The notes below the pieces were generated by a model, which was not told the DNA's origin, did not search any database, and saw nothing but the letters and a program-made list of their open reading frames with translations. From DATFRY01 sp035489015 (GTDB lineage Bacteria > Myxococcota_A > Polyangia > Haliangiales > Haliangiaceae): a DNA stretch of 64,000 nucleotides. Location of the stretch: assembly GCA_035489015.1 (NCBI GenBank), contig DATHKR010000033.1, forward strand, positions 35,403-99,402, in the 5' to 3' direction. A program made the translations under genes and the position numbers. Shown piece by piece: positions 1-19,168 of the stretch (its first letter is position 1; the number at the start of each line of letters is the position of its first letter).

Positions 1-8329
<8,329 letters not shown>

Positions 8330-8513
8330 GATCCGCCCTCCGGCTTTCCGACCAAGTCGGGGTACTTCGGTCCCAGCGCTCCCTTATATCACGGAAATTT
8401 GCAGGCTTTTAGTCGGGGGGAAGCCCTTTCGACTTCCGCGCCGACGTTTCCGCCGCGCTGTCCGTGCGCCCATGTAGGGCGACTGGTCGATGGCGTGCGT
8501 TCAGCGCGCGCGG

Positions 8514-9389
8514 CTACGGCCGCATCATCATCAGGCGCTCTTGCGCGGCCTGCAGCTCGAACGCGTTGCCGCCGCCGCCCGCCTTCACGAACGCGTCGAG
8601 GTCGACCCTCGCCCTTTCCTTGTCACCCTTGGTGGCGTAGGCGAACCCGCGCTGGCGCCGCGCGCCCAGGTCGCCCGAGCCCTTCTCGAGCGCCGCGGTG
8701 TAGTTCTCGATCGCCTTGTCCAGGTTGCCCTGCTTCTCGTACGCGAAGCCGAGCGCGAACAGAAGCTCGCCCTGGTCCTTCGGATCCTTCACGTTGAGCC
8801 GGCCCTGATCGAGCACGCTGATCGCCTCGGCCAGCTTGTCCCAGCGGATGTAGAGGTGGCCGAGCGCGGTGAACGCCTCGCCCTCGTACGCGTTGAGGTC
8901 GGCCGACTTGGTCCACGCCTCGGCCGCCTTCTTGGGCTCACCCTGGATGTAGTAGACCTGCCCGAGGCAGTACCAGCCCTTGTAGAGGCGCGGCTCGAGC
9001 TTCACCGCCTCCTCGAGGTGGGTCTGGGCCAGGCCCACGTTGCTCCCCTGGGTCGCCTCGCACTGATCGTTGCCGATGAGCGTCTTGCCGAGGAGGTAGT
9101 GATACATGGCGTCGTCCGGCTTGAACTTCACCGCCTGGCCATACGCCTCGGCCGCTTCCTTGTAGTTGTCGAGCTTCTCGCGGGTCTGGCCCAGGTTGTA
9201 CCAGGCGAGGTGGTTGTCTTCCTTGATCGACACCGCCTCGGCGAACTTGCGCTCGGCGGACGTGTACTGGCCCGACTCGAACAGTCGCGCCGCCTCCTCG
9301 TTCTTCTCGATCGAGGCCTTGAGATCGCGATCGCCGCACCCCGACAGGAGCGCAGCGCCGCACAGCGCGAGGCAGCAGGCCTTCATCAT
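8514..9389 (-). CDS. TPR lipoprotein of the gliding-type cluster
   Basis: About 291 residues from the ATG at 9389 (a second ATG follows at once). The N-terminus is a lipoprotein signal, MMKACCLALCGAALLSGC, with lipobox LSGC. The rest is at least five TPR units (e.g. 'AWYNLGQTREKLDNYKEAA') and ends RLMMMRP. It is probably lipid-anchored in the outer membrane, acting as a scaffold; the lipoprotein AglT of the M. xanthus cluster is the nearest analogue by context, which is inference. An upstream in-frame start would place a charged stretch before the signal peptide, so it is rejected. The start lies 11 bases below a TATTCT hexamer and has no clear Shine-Dalgarno. A 184-base gap separates it from the downstream giant TPR gene. 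Confidence 0.88.
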   Translation of the reverse strand: MMKACCLALCGAALLSGCGDRDLKASIEKNEEAARLFESGQYTSAERKFAEAVSIKEDNHLAWYNLGQTREKLDNYKEAAEAYGQAVKFKPDDAMYHYLLGKTLIGNDQCEATQGSNVGLAQTHLEEAVKLEPRLYKGWYCLGQVYYIQGEPKKAAEAWTKSADLNAYEGEAFTALGHLYIRWDKLAEAISVLDQGRLNVKDPKDQGELLFALGFAYEKQGNLDKAIENYTAALEKGSGDLGARRQRGFAYATKGDKERARVDLDAFVKAGGGGNAFELQAAQERLMMMRP

Positions 9390-9399
9390 GATGGACCCC

Positions 9400-9428
9400 A
9401 GAATAACGAAGCGCCGCCGGGGCATCAA
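9400..9428 (-). promoter_or_regulatory. Sigma-70-type promoter of the TPR lipoprotein
   Basis: On the minus strand TTGATG (9428-9423) and TATTCT (9405-9400) are 17 bases apart. The start codon is at 9389, so the predicted leader is only a few bases. This suggests the lipoprotein and the giant TPR gene can be transcribed separately from the FHA gene. Confidence 0.5.
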
Positions 9429-9487
9429 CTCCACGGCGGCGCATGACTCTCGCCAGCTCGCGCTGGCTGCTCGGGCCGAGTCGGCGA

Positions 9488-11731
<2,244 letters not shown>

Positions 11732-11813
11732 CGAGTCGTTTCTCCGTTTGTATCGGGACGCGGAATGCTGTGGCCGGCGGCTCGTCCGCGCCCGGGGCGC
11801 GGCGCGGCGAGGA

Positions 11814-12116
11814 CTACAGGTCCTCGGCGGACTTCACGATCTCCTTGATGAAGTCCTTACGCAGGCGGATGAGGCTGGTGTGGCTGGCGAACTTCCGGGT
11901 ATCGAGGAAGTCGCCGTCGGGCTTCACCAGATCGCCGTCGATCTCGTCGCCGGTGAAGTCGTAGTTCTTGACCTTCTTGGGCTCGTCCGCCTTGGCGGGC
12001 TTCGCCTTCGCCTTCCCCTTGCCCTGAGCCAGGGCGGCGACCGGGGAGCCGAGCGCGATCGCACCGGCGATGGAGAGGCAGGCGGCGATCTTGGTGAGTG
12101 ACAGCGAGCGCTTCAT
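11814..12116 (-). CDS. Small secreted protein of the gliding-type cluster
   Basis: 100 residues from the ATG at 12116, chosen because AAGAGGT lies at proper spacing and the protein then begins with a clean signal peptide (MKRSLSLTKIAACLSIAG... ending AALAQ). An in-frame start 17 codons upstream is possible but would bury the signal. The mature part is a Lys/Ala-rich stretch followed by a compact tail containing DFTGDEIDGDLVKPDG, FLDTRKF and HTSLIRLRKDFIKEIVKSAE. The tail looks conserved rather than low-complexity, but I cannot name the family. It sits between the TPR lipoprotein and the FHA/AgmX-PglI gene and probably belongs to the same envelope complex. Confidence 0.8.
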   Translation of the reverse strand: MKRSLSLTKIAACLSIAGAIALGSPVAALAQGKGKAKAKPAKADEPKKVKNYDFTGDEIDGDLVKPDGDFLDTRKFASHTSLIRLRKDFIKEIVKSAEDL

Positions 12117-12238
12117 GGCAGACCTCTTGGAAAAGTCCCGCTCGCGCCTCGCCACTCGGTGCTTCATGTCTCGAGGGTTTCAGACACCGGGTGGTAGGGG
12201 CGGTTCCGGGAAAAGTTCGCGGGTTCTCGACAACCGTA

Positions 12239-12255
12239 GCGCGGAGCCTCCGCGC
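12239..12255 (-). terminator. GC-rich hairpin between cluster genes
   Basis: GCGCGGA-GGC-TCCGCGC is a perfect 7-bp stem with a three-base loop in the 187-base gap between two minus-strand genes. There is no T-run, so an attenuator, a Rho-assisted terminator or an RNA-stability element are all possible. Apart from this hairpin and the Shine-Dalgarno of the small secreted protein, the gap shows nothing recognisable. Confidence 0.3.
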
Positions 12256-12303
12256 GGCCAACCCAGGGTTTTTACTCCGCCCCGGGTGAGCCTCGATGCG
12301 GGC

Positions 12304-13614
12304 CTACTTGCCCCCACCTGCCGGCTTGGCGGCCGGCTGGGAGGCCTGGGTGCGGATGGCGTCGTCCAGGGAGCGCAGGTTCTTCTCGCAATCCGAGATG
12401 TTGTCGCGCGAATCGCGCAGCAGGTCGGGATCCGCGGTCTGCTTGCCCTGCGACTGCTGGAAGTACTTGATGGCGGTCCGGTAGTGGCCCTGCGCCGCGC
12501 GCAGGTCCTGGGTCTCGTTGGCGCGGAAGTCCTTGTAGAGGACGCCGAGGTTGAAGAACGCCTCGGCGCGCCGGCCGTCCAGCTCCGACGCCTTCTTGTA
12601 GCTGCGCTCGGCCTGATCGAGCTGCTTCTGGCCGCGCTCGGCGATCCCGAGGCCGACGATCGCGTCGTAGTTCTTCGGCTCCTCCTTGAGGACCGCGGTG
12701 AACTGCTGGCTGGCCTCCTCGTACTTGCGGAAGCCGAGCACGATGTTGCCGACGTTCATGCGCGCCTCGACGAAGGTCGGGTCGAGCGTGACCGCGCGCT
12801 GGAACTCGTCGAGCGCCTGGGCCACGTTGTCGTTCTTGAGCTCGAGCAACCCGCGGGCGTTGTAGAGCGGCGCGAACTTGTCGCCGAGCTCCCTGCCCTT
12901 GTCGAGGAGCAGCTTGGCCAGGGTCAGGCGCGACTTGTTCTTGTCCGACCCCTCCATGTAGAGGAGCGAGAGCAGGACATAGGCCTCGATGTTGTCGTTC
13001 TCGACCGCCAGCACGCTGCGCAGGTGGTTGAGGATCTTCTCCTCCATGTCGCGCAGCGAGGCCCGCCCGTCGCGGACCTGGCGGATCATCAGCCAGGCGA
13101 GGTTGTTGCGGGCGCCGGCGATCTTGATGTCGGCCTGCACCGCCCTCTCCCAGTACTCCTTGGCGCGCGCCTCGTTCCCGCCCTGGAAGTAGATCTGGCC
13201 CAGGTTGGAGAGCGACGGGGCGTGGTTGGTCTGGATCTTGAGCGCGGCCTGGTACGCGGCCTCGGCGTCCCTCAGCAAGCGGCAGTTCTGGTACGAGAGG
13301 CCGGCGTTGAAGCGGGCCTCGACCATCTTGCTGTGGGCGTCGGCGACCTGCTCGAACCGGTGCGCGGCCTCCTCGCACGACTCGCGGCTCCAGCCGCCCT
13401 TGGCCCTCTCCTGGTAAAAGGCGACCGCGCGGGCGAAGTCCTTGCGGGCCTCCCCGCTGACGTCCCGGTCGATCTTCGGCGCGGCCGCCTGCGGCGGGGG
13501 CGGCGCGCTCCTGGCCTGCTGGTCGACGTCCTGGCGGGTCGACGCCTTCGATCCGCCGCACGCGCACGCGACGGCGAGGAGCGCCGCGGTCAGTCCCTGG
13601 CTCGTGATCTTCAT
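12304..13614 (-). CDS. TPR lipoprotein, gliding-type cluster
   Basis: 436 residues from the ATG at 13614, with GAGAGGG upstream and only 14 bases after the stop of the preceding gene, so translation is probably coupled. The signal is MKITSQGLTAALLAVACACG, with Cys at 17 or 19 as the acylated residue. A Pro/Ala linker follows, then about nine TPR units over residues 50-410 (e.g. 'APSLSNLGQIYFQGGNEARA', 'AEAFFNLGVLYKDF'). The end is Ala/Pro/Gly-rich. A longer frame fused upstream of the ATG is the out-of-frame shadow of the 1144-residue gene. It is probably a lipid-anchored periplasmic or outer-membrane scaffold. Confidence 0.88.
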   Translation of the reverse strand: MKITSQGLTAALLAVACACGGSKASTRQDVDQQARSAPPPPQAAAPKIDRDVSGEARKDFARAVAFYQERAKGGWSRESCEEAAHRFEQVADAHSKMVEARFNAGLSYQNCRLLRDAEAAYQAALKIQTNHAPSLSNLGQIYFQGGNEARAKEYWERAVQADIKIAGARNNLAWLMIRQVRDGRASLRDMEEKILNHLRSVLAVENDNIEAYVLLSLLYMEGSDKNKSRLTLAKLLLDKGRELGDKFAPLYNARGLLELKNDNVAQALDEFQRAVTLDPTFVEARMNVGNIVLGFRKYEEASQQFTAVLKEEPKNYDAIVGLGIAERGQKQLDQAERSYKKASELDGRRAEAFFNLGVLYKDFRANETQDLRAAQGHYRTAIKYFQQSQGKQTADPDLLRDSRDNISDCEKNLRSLDDAIRTQASQPAAKPAGGGK

Positions 13615-13628
13615 GACTCGATTCCCTC

Positions 13629-16600
13629 TCACTTGCCGCTGATCGCGGTCACGAGGCCCTGCGTGTCGGTGATCGCCGCGACCGACGACGGCTCGGCGTG
13701 CAGCTCCGACGCGGTCGGGAAGTCCTGCGGCCGGATCTGGCCGAGCTCGCGCTCGCACAGCTTGGACCACTTGTTGAACCAGTTGAGCGACGTCGAGGTC
13801 TCCAGGCACGAGCTGAATCCCGCCACCGACCGCTCCTCGAGCGGGCCGGCCGCGGTGGTGAGCGCGTCGCAGTACGAGTCCCACGAGTCCTCCGCGTACG
13901 GACCGCTGCGCACGTCGCGCGGCACCTCGGCGGTGTAGAGCGCGTCGGCCGCGTTCTGCGAGATCTGCCCGATGCGGGCCGCCGCCGCGACGGCCCAGGC
14001 CGCGCCGCCGCCGCGCACCTCGCGCACGCCCTTGTAGGCGTCGTTGGCCCGGCCGCCCTGCTTCTCCTTCTCGCCCAGGAACTTCTTGAAGCGCTTCTCC
14101 GAGTCGGCCTTCTTCTTGGCGTTGCGCTCGGAGAAGTCGAGCTTCTCGGGGAACTCGATGCCGAGGAAGCCCTCGAACTGCTCCTCGGCCATGTAGAAGC
14201 GGGACATCGCGTACATGTTGATCGCAAAGGCCTGGCGGGTCGGGTCGTCGCTCGACGCCCCCTTGCCGTACTCGGAGATCGCCTGGCGGAAGTGCGCGCG
14301 GGCCTGGCCCGCCTTCTTCTTGTCGCGCTCGATCACGGTCAGCTTGATCTTCGACGACTCGCCGCAGCGGTCGGGCAGGACCGTGCCGTGCCGGCGCTTG
14401 CCGCGCCGACGGACCGCGCGCTCGCGCTCGACCTTGATGCAGGCTCCGTCCACGCCCTTGCCGCGGCACGACTGCTCCCACAGGATCTGGCCGATGCGGG
14501 CGTGCGCGGCGACCACGCGGTCGCGGCCGCCCTTGTTGCCCATCTCCTTCAGGTAGCGCTCGAGCGCCTTGATCACCATCTCCTGGTTGCCCTGCTTCTC
14601 GTAGATTCCGACCAGGCCCCACAGCGCGTCGGCCGAGTCCTTCTTCATCTTGTTCTTGTACTGCTTCACGAAGAACTCGATGTCGGCGACCGCGGTCTTG
14701 TCGTCGCCGATGCCCTTGCGGTAGGTGACCGCGTTCTGCAGCGCGGCCGGCGCCGCCGACTCGCCGCCGTACTTCTTCGCGAACTGCTCGTACTTGCCGG
14801 CCGAGCGGTCGTAGAACGCGATGGCGGCGTAGGCGTTGCCGGCCCGGCCCAGCGCCTTTTGCGCGTGGACGCTCTTGGGGAAGCGCTGGTTGAGGACCTC
14901 GTACATCTGGATCGCCTTGCCGATCGACTTGGCGTCCTCGTAGCAGACCCCGGCGCTGAACAGGACCTCGTCCATGTTCGGGCCGTCCGGGTTGGTGTTG
15001 TAGATGCTCTCGTACGACTGACCGCAGGCCAGCTTCTTGCCGTCCTTCTCGAGCTGCTCGGCGACCTTGCGCTGCACCTTGCCCTGGTCCTTGAGGAAGA
15101 TCTCCTTCAGCTCGTCGCGGTCCTCCCAGAAGTCGGCCCTGGCCAGGAGCGCCGTCACGAACTCACCCAGCTCCGGGTAGCGGTGCATGCGGATGAGCGA
15201 GTCGCGGATGATCGCCGCCGAGTAGCCGGCCGCCTCGTGCTTCGGGTACTTGTCGACGATCTCGCGGAAGCTGGGCAGCGCGTCGTCCAGGTGGTCGTGC
15301 GTCCACAGGATGCGAGCCTTGAGGAACTTCATCATCACGAGCTCCTCGTCGTTCGGATCCTTGATGTACTTGATGTAGATGTCGAAGGCCGCGATCATCT
15401 TCTGCTCGCGCTCGTTGATCGGCTTCGGCGCCGGCGGCCTGGTCTCCTCGAGCTTGGCCATGTCGACCTCGGGCGTCTGGGTGCGCGGGTCGACCGCCAG
15501 CGCGTTCTTCCAGCCCAGCACCGCGGCGTAGGCGCTCTCCTTCTTGAGCTTGTCGCCGACCTTGCCCTGCTTGACCACGTCGGTGAACGCGATCGCCGCC
15601 TTCTCCCACCGCTCGGTCGCCAGGCGCGGGTTCTGCTCGTTCTCGGCCCGCAGCCACAGGCACTCGGAGAAGTAGTACTGCACCTCGGCGTGGTGCTCGG
15701 AGTCGGGGAAGGCCGAGAGGAAGACCTCGTACAGCCGCTCGACGTAGGCGAGCGTGTCGAAGTTGAGGGTCTTCATCACCTCCTGGTGCCACAGGCCGGC
15801 CATCTCGTAGGTGATGCCCTCGGCGTTGTCGTGGCACTCCTGCAGCGCGCTGCCCTTCAGGATCTTGCGGTCGCGGTACTTCACGTACAGCTTGTCGAGC
15901 AGCTCGACCTCGTCCGCCTTCTGCTTGTTGTCGCCGGCGGTGATCATCGCCTGCACGATGTTGTATTCCCACTCGCAGACCTGCTGGTCCTTGGGCGCGC
16001 GCTGGATCAGCTCGCGGTGGGTGTAGATCGTCTTCTCCGCCTTGCCCTGGTCGAGGTAGATGGTCGCCAGGATCTTGAGCATGTTGAACGCGTAGCTGCG
16101 GTCGACTCGCTCGAACGCCTGGTAGGCCTTCTGCGGCCGGCCGACCTCGGCGTAGGCGCGCACGAAGTCCTTCTTCGACGCCTTGTTGAGGATGTCGTAC
16201 TTCTCCTTGCCGCGCGTCTTCTGGGTGACCTCGTAGAACGTCTCGAGCGCGTCCTGCGGGCGGTCGAGGTTGAGGTAGACCCAGCCCTTCTTGTAGAGGG
16301 CGTACGCGTAGACCGGCGAGGTCGGGAACTCGAGGACCTTGTCGTAGAACTTCTCGGCCTGGGCGAGGTTGTTGGTCTCGAAGAAGTAGTCGGCGAACGA
16401 CAGGAAGGCGAACGGGATGAATTTCGAGTTCGGGTAGTTCTGGATCAGCTGCTGGTAGACCTTGCGGGCCAGGTCGACTCGCTTGGCGCCCTGCAGGGTG
16501 TACGCGTAGTAGAAGAGCGCCTCATCCATGCGGGCGTAGTTCTTGAACCTCGAGTTGTTGGCGATGAGCGCGTAGATCTTGATCGCCTGGGTCAGGAACT

Positions 16601-17063
16601 TCTCCTCCTCCTTCTTGTAGCCGTTCTGCCTGGAGGTGAGCGAAGTGCGCTGGCTCTTCGGCGACTTCTCGATCTTTCCGTACATCTCCATGAAGCGGAA
16701 CCGCCAGTAGCGCTGCTGCTGCGCGTACTGCTCGGCCAGCCGGAACAGGAGGTCGGGCAGCTCGGGGTCGTCCGGTGCGGTCTCCTCGATGAGGCGCCGG
16801 TACTCCGCGATCTGCTGCCCGCGGATGAGCTTGACCTTGCCCTGGATGTTGATGAACTGGTCGGCGGTCACCTCGGGGACGAACTCGCTCTTGCCGGTCG
16901 ACTTGTCCTTGAGGCCGCGGGTCAGCTCGGTCTGCTTGACCTTCACGTCCACGCGCGCGCCGCTGCGCTTGTACTTGGCGGTCGACTGGGCGCCGGCCGG
17001 GAGAGCGAGCGCCGTCGCCGCGAGAGCGACGAGAGACGCGGTGATCGTTCGTGGAGTTTTCAT
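13629..17063 (-). CDS. Large secreted TPR protein, gliding-type cluster
   Basis: 1144 residues, ATG at 17063 with an AAGGA motif upstream. The signal peptide is MKTPRTITASLVALAATALA followed by LPAGAQ, so it is exported. The mature protein is all-helical with many divergent TPR units rich in aromatic residues (e.g. 'DEALFYYAYTLQGAKRVDLA', 'EVQYYFSECLWLRAENEQNP'). Around residues 880-910 a basic, Cys-containing insert (VRRRGKRRHG) interrupts the repeats. The last 200 residues contain further Cys and WFNKWSKLCERELG. It resembles the large periplasmic TPR proteins of the M. xanthus G4 gliding cluster (Agn group) by context and build; the exact orthologue cannot be fixed by eye. Confidence 0.88.
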   Translation of the reverse strand: MKTPRTITASLVALAATALALPAGAQSTAKYKRSGARVDVKVKQTELTRGLKDKSTGKSEFVPEVTADQFINIQGKVKLIRGQQIAEYRRLIEETAPDDPELPDLLFRLAEQYAQQQRYWRFRFMEMYGKIEKSPKSQRTSLTSRQNGYKKEEEKFLTQAIKIYALIANNSRFKNYARMDEALFYYAYTLQGAKRVDLARKVYQQLIQNYPNSKFIPFAFLSFADYFFETNNLAQAEKFYDKVLEFPTSPVYAYALYKKGWVYLNLDRPQDALETFYEVTQKTRGKEKYDILNKASKKDFVRAYAEVGRPQKAYQAFERVDRSYAFNMLKILATIYLDQGKAEKTIYTHRELIQRAPKDQQVCEWEYNIVQAMITAGDNKQKADEVELLDKLYVKYRDRKILKGSALQECHDNAEGITYEMAGLWHQEVMKTLNFDTLAYVERLYEVFLSAFPDSEHHAEVQYYFSECLWLRAENEQNPRLATERWEKAAIAFTDVVKQGKVGDKLKKESAYAAVLGWKNALAVDPRTQTPEVDMAKLEETRPPAPKPINEREQKMIAAFDIYIKYIKDPNDEELVMMKFLKARILWTHDHLDDALPSFREIVDKYPKHEAAGYSAAIIRDSLIRMHRYPELGEFVTALLARADFWEDRDELKEIFLKDQGKVQRKVAEQLEKDGKKLACGQSYESIYNTNPDGPNMDEVLFSAGVCYEDAKSIGKAIQMYEVLNQRFPKSVHAQKALGRAGNAYAAIAFYDRSAGKYEQFAKKYGGESAAPAALQNAVTYRKGIGDDKTAVADIEFFVKQYKNKMKKDSADALWGLVGIYEKQGNQEMVIKALERYLKEMGNKGGRDRVVAAHARIGQILWEQSCRGKGVDGACIKVERERAVRRRGKRRHGTVLPDRCGESSKIKLTVIERDKKKAGQARAHFRQAISEYGKGASSDDPTRQAFAINMYAMSRFYMAEEQFEGFLGIEFPEKLDFSERNAKKKADSEKRFKKFLGEKEKQGGRANDAYKGVREVRGGGAAWAVAAAARIGQISQNAADALYTAEVPRDVRSGPYAEDSWDSYCDALTTAAGPLEERSVAGFSSCLETSTSLNWFNKWSKLCERELGQIRPQDFPTASELHAEPSSVAAITDTQGLVTAISGK

Positions 17064-17089
17064 TTCGGTGTCCTTCGAGAACGCAGAAA

Positions 17090-17116
17090 GGCCGCCTCCT
17101 GAAATCAGGAGCGGCC
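17090..17116 (-). terminator. Intercistronic hairpin (likely partial terminator)
   Basis: On the minus strand GGCCGCTCCTGA, a two-base loop, and TCAGGAGGCGGCC form a 12-bp stem with one bulged base, followed by TTTCT. It lies in the 150-base gap between the 555- and 1144-residue TPR genes, about 27 bases before the next start codon. It could be an intrinsic terminator or an attenuator that sets the ratio of the two products. Confidence 0.55.
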
Positions 17117-17213
17117 TCGTCGATACCCACTTGCCAGTTCAGCCGTCATTTGCTCGTTGGGCGAGGCGAATGCGCCGGCTGCCTTGGACGTGTTTGTTCT
17201 AGATCTGCACCCG

Positions 17214-18881
17214 CTACAGCCCAGAGCCCCTCTTGGGGCACCTGGAGCGAATCTTGAACCGGTAGTAGCCCAGCTCGTCCTTCCAGTATTCGCCATTAAA
17301 TTTCCACAGGAAGTGTTCATCGTCAACGACGATCGGCTCCTGCCGGTGGTCGCCAGAAATCTGCTCGCCGCGCGCCTGCGCATCGATCTGCCCCGCCTTG
17401 TTGTTGAGCGTCTCGATCCGGATCTTGCGGCCGTCGCGCGACAGCTCGCGCAGCTCGTCGGCCAGGCGCTTGATGCGCTCGCGGGCCAGCTTGCCGGCGT
17501 CGGCCTGGGCCAGCGACTTCTGGACGGTCAGCTCCTGCTCGACCTCGCCGGCCACTCGCGTGTTCACCCACTGGGCGTCGGCCTGCTCGCGCATCTTGAG
17601 CTCCTTGTCGAGCTCGTCGACCCACGCGAAGGTCTTGGCCAGCTGGCGGTCGGCCAGCGAGCTGGCTGCGACCCGCTGGGTCCGCTCGGACAGCCCCGCC
17701 CTGCCGTTCTTGATCTTGACCACGTACTCGAAGAACTCGGCGTTGTCGTCGTACTTGGCCAGGATCTGCTCGAGGTCCTCGCGCAGCGGCGCGTAGTTCT
17801 GGTTGTACTCGGCGACCGACTCGAGCGCGTTGTCGTACTGGCAGTACTTGTAGTAGACGACCGCCTTCAAGAGGACCGACTCGGCCATGCCGGGGAAGAA
17901 CTCGTTCTCGAAGTACGGCGCGTTGAGGGTGTGGATGTTGCCCAGCGCCTTCGAGTTGTTGGTCCTCATGAAGTAGGCCCACGACGCCTCGAACAGCGAC
18001 TCGAGCCAGTCGGGCGACTCCTGCGGCAGCTTCTCGAAGTACTTGATGGAGGTGGGGTACTGCTGCGTGGAGTAGAAGACGCGCGCCAGCTGGAGGTCGG
18101 CGAGCTCGTTGTAGGTCTCGATGTCCTCGGTGCTGTAGTAGCCGGGGCGCTCCTGGCCGATGACCAGGATCTGCTTGAAGGCGTCGACCGCGGGCGCGCC
18201 CTTGTACTGGCGCACGTAGGTGACGCCCTCGAAGAACTTCGCCTTGACGTAGAATGGGCTCTCCACCTTCACCGCCTGGAACAGGGTGATGGCCTGCTCG
18301 AAGTTGCCCTGGCGGTAGTAGTGGCGGCCGAGCAGGTAGTAGAGCTCGTCGCGGACCTCGTCCATGATCGGCTGCTCGAGGTCCTTCGGATCGTAGGTGC
18401 CGATCTTCTCGAGGATGCCCGAGGTCTCCGGCAGGGCGCGCGAGAGCGCGGCCAGCCACTTCAGCGTCGCGCCGAAGTAGCGGTGACCGGTCCGCTTGGC
18501 CACGATGCGATCGAAGTAGGCCAGCGACGCGGCGTAGTACCCCATCTGGTACAGCGTCTTGCCCATGAAGAACTCGGCGCGCTGGATGTTCGCCGCCGAG
18601 TCGCCGGTCTCCTTGTTGAGGACCTTGCCGAGCTCGATCGACGCACTCTTGTAGTCCTTCTTTTCGTAGAGCGACGTCCCGTGGGACAGCGTCTTCGACT
18701 GAGGCTTGTTGTCGGGCGGAGGCGGCTCCACCTTGACCTTCTTGTCAGCCTCCTCCGGCTCGAAGGTCATCTCCTCGTCGTCGCCGCCGGCGGGTTGGCT
18801 CTGCGCCAGCGCCGCGGGCTGGATGAGGACGAGAGCGACGATCGATCCGAACGCGAGCTGCCAAGTCTTGCCTGGTCGCAT
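17214..18881 (-). CDS. Secreted TPR protein, first gene of the gliding-type cluster
   Basis: 555 residues. The ATG at 18881 is chosen over an upstream in-frame start because AGGAGGAA precedes it and a signal peptide (MRPGKTWQLAFGSIVALVLI, then QPAALAQ) starts there. The mature protein begins with an acidic/Pro region. TPR-like helices then fill residues 60-400 (e.g. 'AEFFMGKTLYQMGYYAASLA'). A charged, probably coiled-coil region follows at about 420-515, then a short aromatic tail (FLWKFNGEYWKDELGYYRF) that ends with Cys. This tail resembles a conserved C-terminal motif rather than a repeat. The gene heads the minus-strand cluster, with its own promoter upstream and a hairpin after it. Confidence 0.87.
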   Translation of the reverse strand: MRPGKTWQLAFGSIVALVLIQPAALAQSQPAGGDDEEMTFEPEEADKKVKVEPPPPDNKPQSKTLSHGTSLYEKKDYKSASIELGKVLNKETGDSAANIQRAEFFMGKTLYQMGYYAASLAYFDRIVAKRTGHRYFGATLKWLAALSRALPETSGILEKIGTYDPKDLEQPIMDEVRDELYYLLGRHYYRQGNFEQAITLFQAVKVESPFYVKAKFFEGVTYVRQYKGAPAVDAFKQILVIGQERPGYYSTEDIETYNELADLQLARVFYSTQQYPTSIKYFEKLPQESPDWLESLFEASWAYFMRTNNSKALGNIHTLNAPYFENEFFPGMAESVLLKAVVYYKYCQYDNALESVAEYNQNYAPLREDLEQILAKYDDNAEFFEYVVKIKNGRAGLSERTQRVAASSLADRQLAKTFAWVDELDKELKMREQADAQWVNTRVAGEVEQELTVQKSLAQADAGKLARERIKRLADELRELSRDGRKIRIETLNNKAGQIDAQARGEQISGDHRQEPIVVDDEHFLWKFNGEYWKDELGYYRFKIRSRCPKRGSGL

Positions 18882-18947
18882 CGATTCCTCCTGGAATCCG
18901 CGGAGCGCGAGGGCGGGCCTGGTTCCCTGCAAGAGCCCCGAGGAAAA

Positions 18948-18977
18948 AATCTTCGACCCCGCCTCTCTGCTTGTCAA
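18948..18977 (-). promoter_or_regulatory. Promoter of the TPR cluster
   Basis: A perfect TTGACA (18977-18972) and AAGATT (18953-18948) are 18 bases apart on the minus strand, about 60 bases before a Shine-Dalgarno-preceded ATG. It is the best candidate for the main promoter of the minus-strand gliding-type cluster. Confidence 0.5.
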
Positions 18978-19100
18978 GCCGCGGACGGGTGCTGGCGCGC
19001 GGCGGCGCGAGTGTACGCGCTCGTCGAGTGATCGTCTGACGGATCGCTCGACGACCGGACACGGATACGAGTGCGCACCAGCGTGCCGCGCCCCGCTACC

Positions 19101-19130
19101 TTGACATCCGCGGGGACACCAGCCGATTAT
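19101..19130 (+). promoter_or_regulatory. Promoter of the Cys-rich lipoprotein
   Basis: TTGACA (19101-19106) and GATTAT (19125-19130) are separated by 18 bases, 38 bases before the ATG, with a GGAGGAG Shine-Dalgarno between. It diverges from the TPR-cluster promoter. Confidence 0.5.
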
Positions 19131-19168
19131 GGCCCGGCCCGCGTCACCCGGTGGAGGAGCACTTACTG

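Noticed and set aside
8400..8440. Imperfect inverted repeat (AGTCGGGG...CGACT) after the TPR lipoprotein
   Set aside because: Only five strong pairs and several G-U or mismatched positions; no T-run on the minus strand, so not called a terminator.
14215..14622. Possible fusion of the TPR lipoprotein with an upstream 330-residue segment
   Set aside because: The upstream part is an out-of-frame reading of the 1144-residue gene; a signal peptide and ribosome site mark the true start at 13614.
13698..17102. A very long plus-strand open frame opposite the 1144-residue TPR gene
   Set aside because: It is rich in Leu/Val/Arg/Asp without domains, lies in the mirror register of the real gene, and lacks a Shine-Dalgarno. 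It is typical of antisense frames in very high-GC DNA.
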